Assembly (NCBI RefSeq): GCF_004137765.1
Contig: NZ_NOIS01000001.1
Span: 434,001 to 498,000, forward strand
Direction of reading: 5' to 3'
Source of the DNA: Rothia uropygialis
GTDB taxonomy: Bacteria; Actinomycetota; Actinomycetes; Actinomycetales; Micrococcaceae
DNA length: 64,000 bases
The notes beneath the pieces are model-generated. The model was not told the DNA's origin, ran no database searches, and worked only from the letters and a program-made list of their open reading frames with translations. Below are positions 58,058-64,000 of this stretch, piece after piece. Position 1 is the first letter of the stretch; each line of letters begins with the position of its first letter. A program made the position numbers and the translations under genes.

Positions 58058-58094
58058 AGGCTTTTCGTTTGGCCGTTTCTTCCATGGCGGTAGC

Positions 58095-58544
58095 TCATAT
58101 CGCGGCGTGGCGAGCGACCACGGTCTTCATGACTAGTGTCGACGTCAGTCGTTGGACGCCGGGCAATTGACTCAACTCCTGATCGTAAAATTCTTGGTAG
58201 TCCTGTTTCGATTTCGCGGCAATGTAGAGCTGATAATCAGGTTCGCCGAATAGGCGGTGCGCCTGGATGACATTGGGGAGGGCAGCGACGGCTTCTTCGA
58301 AGGCCACGACCGCCGGGGCGTCCCCGGCCTTCATCGTCACGAAGACGAGCGCCTCAAACGGCAACCCCAGAAGGTCCAGGTCGAGGTCGACGCCGAATCC
58401 ACGAATCACCCCGGAGGCCTCCAAGTCGCGAAAGCGTCGGTGGCAGGCCGACAGGCTCAACCCGACCTTTGAGGCTACATCCGTCATCGTTGCTCGGCCA
58501 TCCCGCTGAAGGAGTGAGAGAATCTCCCGGTCAAGTGCATCCAT
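58095..58544 (-). CDS. Lrp/AsnC family transcriptional regulator
   Basis: A 149-residue regulator: HTH MDALDREILSLLQRDGRATM followed by VASKVGLSLSACHRRFRDLE, then the RAM effector domain (GEPDYQLYIAAKSKQDYQEF). The frame is open to 58877 but that lies over the lysE gene; the conserved start is ATG 58544. Divergent from lysE across 109 bp, the classic arrangement in which an Lrp-type protein activates an amino-acid exporter. Confidence 0.92.
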   Translation of the reverse strand: MDALDREILSLLQRDGRATMTDVASKVGLSLSACHRRFRDLEASGVIRGFGVDLDLDLLGLPFEALVFVTMKAGDAPAVVAFEEAVAALPNVIQAHRLFGEPDYQLYIAAKSKQDYQEFYDQELSQLPGVQRLTSTLVMKTVVARHAAI

Positions 58545-58653
58545 AAGAAATATACTCCGCAATCCACGCCCCGTTCGCAAGTAGAAGCGAAGCACATTGT
58601 GCCCTTGCGCGAATAAAATTGCTTTACCGTTTCGAGATCGGGAGGAATTGTCA

Positions 58654-59283
58654 ATGGACGCTGGATTGATGGCCGCGTTCTGGGGCGTGTCGATGCTATT
58701 CGTGGTCGTCCCCGGCGTGGACTGGGCATATGCGATCGCCTCGGGGGTCAAGCGCCGCTCAGACGTTCTCCCGGCAGTGATGGGGATGCTTGTCGGACAC
58801 CTTACAGCCACACTCGTCGTCGCGGCCGGAGTCGCCGCGGTCTTCGCCGCATCTGATATCGCGATGACGGTTCTCACCCTCGCCGGGGCCGTCTATCTCG
58901 TCTGGCTGGGAATCAGTGCGCTACGTCACCCTGTGGCCCCGGCGCAAGCTGGGGAGACTGCTCCGGCTGGGGGCGGGAGACTTTTCGTCAAAGGCATTGG
59001 CATCAGCTTGCTCAATCCGAAGGTCTTCCTGCTCTTTCTTACCTTGCTCCCGCAGTTCGCCTCGGACAATGCGGTGTGGCCCATCGGCACGCAGATGGCC
59101 GTCTTGGGTCTCATTCACGTCATCAACTGTGCGATCGTCTACTTCGCCGTTGGTTACGGGGCCGCCGTGGTACTCATGAGGCGTCCCAAAGCCGCGAAGA
59201 TCGTCGGCGCCATTTCGGGGGCCGTCATGATTGGTCTCGGCCTCGCGCTGCTCGCGGAGAAGGGCCTGAGCAACGCCCATTGA
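58654..59283 (+). CDS. LysE family amino acid exporter
   Basis: A 209-residue membrane protein with six predicted segments. MLFVVVPGVDWAYAIASGVK, GMLVGHLTATLVVAAGVAAV, VYLVWLGISALRHP and KGIGISLLNPKVFLLFLTLL are typical of LysE/RhtB translocators. Start ATG 58654 has the ribosome site ggagga at 8 bases. Probably exports an amino acid that also activates the adjacent Lrp regulator. Confidence 0.92.
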   Translation: MDAGLMAAFWGVSMLFVVVPGVDWAYAIASGVKRRSDVLPAVMGMLVGHLTATLVVAAGVAAVFAASDIAMTVLTLAGAVYLVWLGISALRHPVAPAQAGETAPAGGGRLFVKGIGISLLNPKVFLLFLTLLPQFASDNAVWPIGTQMAVLGLIHVINCAIVYFAVGYGAAVVLMRRPKAAKIVGAISGAVMIGLGLALLAEKGLSNAH

Positions 59284-59528
59284 AACCTGCGGGCCCGTAC
59301 CGCCGTGGGTCCAATCCCGTACCTCGTCGGCACGGTATGCGCTGACGTCGTCGGGCATACGCCGGGACGACCAGTGAGGCAGCGGCAGGGGCGGTCGAGC
59401 GGTAACGGCCGCACGGTCAGATATTGGGTGGGCGAAAAGCGATGAAGCTGTGTTTCAAGGCCAAGGGTCCGGCGGGTGGTCCGAGCGATCATGGGCCGCC
59501 GCAGGCAGGTTTCCCGACTTGTGGCGTC

Positions 59529-60458
59529 TTACCGATCGAGGTAGCTCACACGTGTCAACTGTTCGGACACCTCCCAGAGCCTCGTTCCCACCTTCGGGTC
59601 GCGGGCCTCGCTGGTCGCTTGGACCTCGGTCACGTTACCTCGTTGTTCGTTCTTTCCGTCAGGACCGAAGAACTGGCCGCCCTGAACGATGTCCGCGGTG
59701 GCAGCGTACAGCTGCGGCATCGCGCCCTGCTCGGTGGGCTGAGTGTTCAGTGCCGCGTAGGTCCAGGCGATGATCTTCCCGATCGCCCCGCGGTGCTGCC
59801 ACGCCCGCGGCGTGAGGTTGGACCGGGACACCCCGGGGTGTGCGAGCGTGCTGATGACAGGCGAGTCCGCGGCGCGGAGGCGGCGATCCATTTCGATACC
59901 GAATACCGTGGTAGCGAGTTTCGACGCGCCGTAAGCAGCGGATGCATCCCAGTTCTTCTCGAACATGAGGTCGCTGAAGTCCAGGTGAGCGCCCTTGTGG
60001 GAGAGCGAACTGAGCGATACCACACGGGGCGACCGTCCGCGTTCCAGAAGGGGAAGCAATCGGCCGGTGAGTGCAAAGTGACCGAGATGATTGGTACCGA
60101 GGTGAAGCTCGAAGCCATCGGTGGTCGTTTGTCGGTCTCCGAGGATGACGAGGCCGGCGTTGTTGACGAGCAGGTCGATCCGGTCGAGCTCCGCTGCCAT
60201 GCGATCGGCAAACGCGTCGACTGAGGCGAGCGATGCGAGGTCAAGTTGCTGGACGGAGACCTTTGCTTCCGGGGATTCGGTCCGGATCGTTGCGGCGGCC
60301 GCCTCGCCCGCCGAGATGTTCCGGACGGCGAGGATGATGTCCGCGCCGTGGCGGGCTAGCTCGGTTGCCGTGATGAGGCCGAGTCCCGAGTTCGCGCCTG
60401 TGATGATGGCGGTCCGCCCGGTCTGGTCTGGAATGGAAGATACTGTCCATGAACTCAT
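59529..60458 (-). CDS. SDR family NAD(P)-dependent oxidoreductase
   Basis: A 309-residue short-chain dehydrogenase of the retinol-dehydrogenase/WW-oxidoreductase-like group. Cofactor motif TGANSGLGLITATELARHGA, then DLLVNNAGLV, catalytic Ser in RVVSLSSLSHKGAH and YxxxK as AYGASKLAT. Start ATG 60458 is preferred over the open frame to 60503. Substrate unknown; likely a detoxification enzyme, given its setting. Confidence 0.9.
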   Translation of the reverse strand: MSSWTVSSIPDQTGRTAIITGANSGLGLITATELARHGADIILAVRNISAGEAAAATIRTESPEAKVSVQQLDLASLASVDAFADRMAAELDRIDLLVNNAGLVILGDRQTTTDGFELHLGTNHLGHFALTGRLLPLLERGRSPRVVSLSSLSHKGAHLDFSDLMFEKNWDASAAYGASKLATTVFGIEMDRRLRAADSPVISTLAHPGVSRSNLTPRAWQHRGAIGKIIAWTYAALNTQPTEQGAMPQLYAATADIVQGGQFFGPDGKNEQRGNVTEVQATSEARDPKVGTRLWEVSEQLTRVSYLDR

Positions 60459-60557
60459 AACCTCGACGCTACCCCTAATCGGCCTGGTTCCTGTCGCCCT
60501 CACTGTCCTCGATCTGACATCTTCTTCTTCGACAGGCAGGGAAAAAGTTGCACCTGC

Positions 60558-61187
60558 CTATGAGTTACAGGACAGTGCGGCATTCAGATCGGCGATCTCG
60601 TCAGCGAATGCTCCGCCCGGGGCCCCGGGAAGTTGTGATGTCTGTCGAGCGCGAACGGATGCGGACAGCATCCGGAGTGCCTCATGCTTGCGAGTGATAT
60701 TTTCCTCCTCCATATTCCATGTGTCCGGGGAGAGACGGTTTTCGTATGGCCAGCAGGCGCCAAGAATGCGATACGCGAACCGTTGAGTCGCGGCAACTGC
60801 CGGCCGGAGTTCAAGTGCACTAGAGCGATGCCAAGTCGAGCCGTTGATTGCCGTATCAAAGTTCTGGCGGGGGTCGTTAACACACCGTTCCACCTTTCGC
60901 TCTGCACAGCGGTTTGTGCGAAGGCCAGCTTCCTCCAGGGCAAGGGCGGTTGCCGCGGTGTCGACGCCGCGAGAGTCGTGGTCGCTAGGACCGTCTACCG
61001 GTGCCCGGTCCAGTTCGTCCTGAATCGCGGGGTCCGGTCGTCCTGGGTTTGGCCCGTGGTCTCGCTCGTTGTCCTTTTCGGCGCCGGTCGCGCCCATCGC
61101 CTGGGGCAACAAGTTGCGAGTGAACCAATGTGTTGGCATCCCGCGTTGGGCCGTTTCGCAGCGGCGACCAAAGATTTTCCTGCGCAA
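60558..61187 (-). CDS. Hypothetical protein, family not recognised
   Basis: An open frame of 209 residues in the 960-bp gap between the SDR gene and the next gene. The C-terminal 100 residues look protein-like (ALELRPAVAATQRFAYRILG, NMEEENITRKHEALRMLSAS, GAPGGAFADEIADLNAALS), while the first 60 are Arg/Asp/Pro-rich and less convincing, so the true start may be internal or the gene may be a 5'-damaged remnant. I cannot assign a function. The rest of the gap (60459-60557, 61188-61418) shows nothing clear. Confidence 0.35.
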   Translation of the reverse strand: MRRKIFGRRCETAQRGMPTHWFTRNLLPQAMGATGAEKDNERDHGPNPGRPDPAIQDELDRAPVDGPSDHDSRGVDTAATALALEEAGLRTNRCAERKVERCVNDPRQNFDTAINGSTWHRSSALELRPAVAATQRFAYRILGACWPYENRLSPDTWNMEEENITRKHEALRMLSASVRARQTSQLPGAPGGAFADEIADLNAALSCNS

Positions 61188-61418
61188 CTATAAGACGGCC
61201 CGGATATTGACCAACCCTCCGCATGTTCTTCCGCCTAGGTGGTCCGAAGCGGTCTCGGCCAGGCAATGATCGGACTCCTCCTCGGGCACCGCAGGAGGGG
61301 TCCAAGACAGTGTCGAGGACTGCGGATGCAGGCGGGGGCAAATCCTGGTTCTCGGCCCGGAACGCGGTGGAGTCCTGCCAATGCCGAACCCGTGACGGCC
61401 TATGCGCGGCGCCACGTC

Positions 61419-62369
61419 TCAGGAGGGAGTCTCGCCAGCAGTGGTCGTGGCCTCGTGATGGATCACCTCGAGTCCTTCCTTATAGGTCGTCACCTGGAAT
61501 TCGGGAAAGCGGTTCGCGAATTTAGTGGAGCTGAAGATGTTGTCGTGCGCGTATCTCGGTAGCAGTTCTCGGATTTCTTTTGCCTGTGGGGAAAAGAGGC
61601 CTGCCGCGGTCAGTGCCCATTTGGGGATCACCGTGTAGGCCTCGTCGGTGCCGAATTCTTTGGCGGCAACCTCGATGAACTTTTTGTATGTCGGTCGATC
61701 TTGGTCGACGGGCAAGTGCCAAGTCTGCCCGTAGGCATCCTCAGTATTGCCGAGGGTCGCAAGGGCACGGCTGGCATCCGGGGTCCAGATGAGCGTGCGC
61801 AGGGTGTCTGCGCGGACCGGTACGAGGGGCTTCCTTCCGTCCTTCAATCGGTCGATGATGAGTGAGTTGGTGAAGCCCTGTGTGCGACCGGGGCCGTAGA
61901 ACTCCGGGGCCCGAGCGATGAGGACGGGGATATCCGCGCGCGTCATCTCGTCGATCGCCATTCTCGCCATGTCGGCGCGGACCCGTCCTTTGCGTCCGAC
62001 GGGGGCGAAATGGGTGTCCTCCGTCTGGATGCGATCGTCCTGCGGATACATGTAGGTGTTGTCGAAGTAGACGAATTTTGCGCCTGCGGTTCGAGCTCCG
62101 TTCAACGCATTGCGGAGCATCGTGGGGAACCGCGCTTCCCATAGATCGGTCTTCGCGGGCAACCCAGCGGTGAAGTAGACGATCTCGCTTCCTGCGGTCG
62201 CGGCTCTGGTCTGCTCTGCGTCGAGAAGGTCAGCACACATTACGGTGTCGGTGTCGTTGACCTTGCGCGGATTGCGGCTCACGAGCCGCAGATCGCTCGT
62301 GTGCTTGCGGCCGAGTTCACGCGCCAACTCGATTGCGATCTGGCCGTTGGCCCCCAGAATTGTCTGCAT
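61419..62369 (-). CDS. NAD(P)-binding epimerase/reductase-like protein
   Basis: A 316-residue extended-SDR-type protein. The Rossmann start is MQTILGANGQIAIELARELG, with GxNGQIA in place of the usual GxxGxxG; then VYFTAGLPAKTDLWEARFPT, YFDNTYMYPQD and VLIARAPEFYGPG. There is no clear YxxxK. This resembles NAD-dependent epimerase/dehydratase proteins often paired with TetR regulators. ATG 62369 is chosen over the open frame to 62441. It is divergent from the TetR gene across 117 bp that contain an operator-like repeat. Confidence 0.82.
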   Translation of the reverse strand: MQTILGANGQIAIELARELGRKHTSDLRLVSRNPRKVNDTDTVMCADLLDAEQTRAATAGSEIVYFTAGLPAKTDLWEARFPTMLRNALNGARTAGAKFVYFDNTYMYPQDDRIQTEDTHFAPVGRKGRVRADMARMAIDEMTRADIPVLIARAPEFYGPGRTQGFTNSLIIDRLKDGRKPLVPVRADTLRTLIWTPDASRALATLGNTEDAYGQTWHLPVDQDRPTYKKFIEVAAKEFGTDEAYTVIPKWALTAAGLFSPQAKEIRELLPRYAHDNIFSSTKFANRFPEFQVTTYKEGLEVIHHEATTTAGETPS

Positions 62370-62445
62370 GATCGGTTCCGTCCTTTTCTGTGCATGCGGG
62401 CTCGCCCACGGTGGGGGTGGTGGACAGGTACTTGCCTGCACGGTA

Positions 62446-62462
62446 TGTTTGCAGTGTTTACA
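62446..62462 (+). promoter_or_regulatory. Operator-like repeat O1 between the NAD(P)-binding gene and tetR
   Basis: TGTTTGCAGTGTTTACA (17 bp) lies 24 bp before the tetR GTG and 76 bp before the divergent start. It matches 13 of 17 positions of a second site before the DJ-1 gene, including the central CAGTG and the outer TGT/ACA. Confidence 0.55.
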
Positions 62463-62486
62463 TTAAGATAGAAGGAGTAGTGAGCA

Positions 62487-63089
62487 GTGTCAACATCGGC
62501 GAGGGCGTATCACCACGGTGACCTGCGCGCCACGCTCGTGACCAGCGCGATCGAGATACTGGAGGCGGGGGAGTCTTATTCCATGCGAGCGGTCGCCCGC
62601 CGGGCCGGCGTCTCACCGACAGCCCCCTACCGCCACTTCAGAGACCGTAGTGCTCTGGATTCGGCGGTCGCAGTTGAGGGGTTCAATGACCTCCGTGAGG
62701 CTCTCGCTCTCACGCTCGCAGAATCACCCGCCGATGCGGGTCCAAATGAGGTCCTCGGGGGACTCGGTGTCGCCTATGTCGGTTTCGCCCTGCGCCGCCC
62801 GGCGGTATTTCGCCTGATGTTCGGCAATGAGTGCGACACCGCCGACAGCGAACGGGTCCTGGCCTCGCAGCAACTGCACGCTGTGCTGAGCGATGTGCTC
62901 GTACGACTCTTTCCCGAAGCTGCGCCGCCGGCATTGGCTACCGCACTGTGGGGCCTGGCTCACGGGTTGGCCTTTCTTCATCTTGACGGGAAGTACCGCC
63001 CGGAGCCCGCCGAGGAGGTTGCTGAGCGGGTCCGCGCCTCTGTGGCGGCGCTCCTTGCCGTTCAACCCATGGCGACGGGTGGGAACTGA
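62487..63089 (+). CDS. TetR/AcrR family transcriptional regulator
   Basis: A 200-residue regulator. The HTH is within YHHGDLRATLVTSAIEILEA, YSMRAVARRAGVSPTAPYRH and FRDRSALDSAVAVEGF; the C-terminal ligand domain (GLGVAYVGFALRRPAVFRLM) resembles the WHG-type TetR C-domain. GTG start with gaaggag 9 bases upstream. It lies between two similar operator-like sequences, so it probably represses itself, the divergent NAD(P)-binding gene and the downstream DJ-1 gene. Confidence 0.92.
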   Translation: MSTSARAYHHGDLRATLVTSAIEILEAGESYSMRAVARRAGVSPTAPYRHFRDRSALDSAVAVEGFNDLREALALTLAESPADAGPNEVLGGLGVAYVGFALRRPAVFRLMFGNECDTADSERVLASQQLHAVLSDVLVRLFPEAAPPALATALWGLAHGLAFLHLDGKYRPEPAEEVAERVRASVAALLAVQPMATGGN

Positions 63090-63125
63090 GGGGGCGTTGA
63101 CGGTGCTCACATTGGGTCGTAGTGT

Positions 63126-63146
63126 GATGTATACAGTGCATACATC
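63126..63146 (+). promoter_or_regulatory. Operator-like repeat O2 before the DJ-1/PfpI gene
   Basis: gatgtat (63126-63132) and atacatc (63140-63146) form a perfect 7-bp inverted repeat around acagtgc. The core TGTATACAGTGCATACA is related to O1. It lies 31 bp before the DJ-1 ATG, a typical repressor position. Confidence 0.65.
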
Positions 63147-63177
63147 GAGGTGAACGCTTTCTAGAGGGGATAACGCT

Positions 63178-64000
63178 ATGACCAATGTCCTCATGGTTCT
63201 TACCGCAGCTCGCGTGTGGACCCTCAAGGACGGTACGGAGCACCCGACCGGGTTCTGGGCCGAGGAGTTCGTTGTCCCGTATGCGGCGTTCGTCGATGCC
63301 GGTTGGGACGTGACAGTTGCTACGCCGAGCGGGAAGATTCCGGTTGTGGACGAACTCAGCCTCGGTCTGGCCGGGGGGCTGCCGCGCACCACGAAGAAGG
63401 TTCGCGACAGGCTCGATACGCTTGCGCCCGTGCTCGAGAATCCTGCCGATCTGTACGAGATCGACGCAGCCGATTTCGATCTCGTGTTCTATCCGGGAGG
63501 CCACGGTCCGATGGAGGACCTGGCCTACGACGAGGTCTCCGGCAAGATCCTGAGCGAGAGGCTCGCCTCTGGCAAGCCCTTGGCCCTGCTGTGCCATGCG
63601 CCCGCCGCGATCGTCGCAACTGCCGACGATTCAGGCCGTTCCCCCTTCGTCGGAAAGAAGATCACGGGCCTGTCCAACCGTGAGGAGAAGCTGAACAGCT
63701 TCGCCCGCAAAGCGTCGTGGTTGCTTGAGGACAAGCTCAAGGAGCTCCACGTGGACTACCACAAGCGTTTGATCCCGTTGCGGCCATACATCGTCGTGGA
63801 CCAGAACCTTTACACCGGGCAGAACCCGCAGTCTTCTCAGAAACTCGCCGAGCGGCTCATTGACGACCTCGGCGCACACCCCCGGTCTGCGGCCAACTAT
63901 CCACAGGAAACACCAGAAGAAGGAGTCAGCATGTCTCACAGCCCCGACCCGATCACCCCTGTCCTTGAGCCAGAAGCTGCCCAGCTGAGCAAGGACACCG
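63178..64000 (+). CDS. DJ-1/PfpI (type 1 glutamine amidotransferase-like) protein, running in frame into a second protein (3' end outside window)
   Basis: From ATG 63178 the frame has no stop to the window end. Residues 1 to about 234 form a complete Hsp31/DJ-1-type domain: TAARVWTLKDGTEHPTGFWA, then DFDLVFYPGGHGPMEDLAYD and the nucleophile Cys139 in LALLCHAPAAIVA, ending near LAERLIDDLG. Such proteins act as glyoxalase- or deglycase-like stress enzymes. A 17-residue linker follows and then, in the same frame, gaaggag-tcagc-ATG (ATG 63931) starts MSHSPDPITPVLEPEAAQL, which resembles the N-terminus of alpha/beta hydrolases. So this is either a fusion or two cistrons that lost the stop between them. 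Confidence 0.8.
   Translation, partial: MTNVLMVLTAARVWTLKDGTEHPTGFWAEEFVVPYAAFVDAGWDVTVATPSGKIPVVDELSLGLAGGLPRTTKKVRDRLDTLAPVLENPADLYEIDAADFDLVFYPGGHGPMEDLAYDEVSGKILSERLASGKPLALLCHAPAAIVATADDSGRSPFVGKKITGLSNREEKLNSFARKASWLLEDKLKELHVDYHKRLIPLRPYIVVDQNLYTGQNPQSSQKLAERLIDDLGAHPRSAANYPQETPEEGVSMSHSPDPITPVLEPEAAQLSKDT

Noticed and set aside
60121-60786. Plus-strand 221-codon frame opposite the SDR gene
   Set aside because: Shadow of the SDR gene; the minus strand has all SDR motifs.

Overview
The window looks like a chromosome segment of a GC-rich actinobacterium in the order Micrococcales, probably Micrococcaceae or a close relative. I judge this from the mycothiol-type glycosyltransferase, the two-gene guaB/guaB3 arrangement, the alr-tsaE-tsaB-rimI-tsaD order, GTG and TTG starts, and HrcA/CIRCE control of groES-groEL. 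No 16S gene is present, so the genus is left open. Most of the first 54.7 kb is housekeeping DNA with short gaps and many 4-bp start/stop overlaps; the last 9.3 kb looks like accessory DNA with gene remnants.

Layout, left part. 1-6.8 kb: the 3' part of a mannitol PTS gene, mtlD, glmS, acpS and the NAD(P)HX repair gene nnr. 6.8-10.5 kb (minus strand): a polyprenyl glycosylphosphotransferase, a putative phosphatase and an MshA-like glycosyltransferase. 10.6-14.9 kb: alr-tsaE-tsaB-rimI-tsaD, an overlapping operon for D-alanine supply and the tRNA t6A modification. 14.9-17.5 kb (minus): a YbdK-type glutamate-cysteine ligase homologue and a methyltransferase with a THUMP-like tail. 17.5-19.7 kb: a promoter with a near-perfect CIRCE element, then groES-groEL and a strong terminator. 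20.2-22.3 kb: an OatA-like membrane acyltransferase with an SGNH domain.

Layout, middle. 22.6-28.7 kb: GMP synthesis (guaB, guaB3, guaA) interleaved with SURF1 and a DUF3817 protein. 28.9-33.5 kb: a 1,418-residue protein that looks like a superfamily 1 helicase whose ATP-binding motifs have decayed, translationally coupled to a small disordered protein. 33.5-35.3 kb (minus): 5-formyltetrahydrofolate cyclo-ligase, an FmdB zinc ribbon and a CpaB-like SAF protein. 35.5-39.4 kb: galU, an uncharacterised membrane protein and a CYTH-CHAD protein. 39.9-45.5 kb: a small membrane protein, tRNA-Ala(CGC), a LysR effector domain without HTH, an MscS channel (minus), a NUDIX hydrolase, an orphan OpuAC-like lipoprotein and an AlaA-like aminotransferase. 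45.6-49.5 kb: xseA-xseB, a membrane protein and rmuC. 49.6-53.0 kb (minus): an ABC-2 exporter operon with its own two-component system. 53.1-54.7 kb: an OsmC protein and ychF.

The right end (54.7-64.0 kb) carries small redox, detoxification and efflux genes with their own regulators: VOC with a WYL regulator, Lrp with LysE, an SDR, and an NAD(P)-binding protein with a TetR regulator and a DJ-1/PfpI protein. Between them lie a decayed saccharopine-dehydrogenase-like fragment and a decayed NAD(P)H-binding gene. Two similar 17-bp operator-like sequences sit in front of the TetR gene and the DJ-1 gene, suggesting one TetR regulon. The DJ-1 frame runs without a stop into a second protein that has its own Shine-Dalgarno site and ATG and continues past the window end.

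I found no CRISPR array, prophage, rRNA gene or complete insertion sequence. The main candidates for unusual biology are the decayed helicase with its coupled small protein, the DJ-1 fusion or coupled cistron at the right edge, and the GuaB3 paralogue in which threonine replaces the catalytic cysteine of IMP dehydrogenase.
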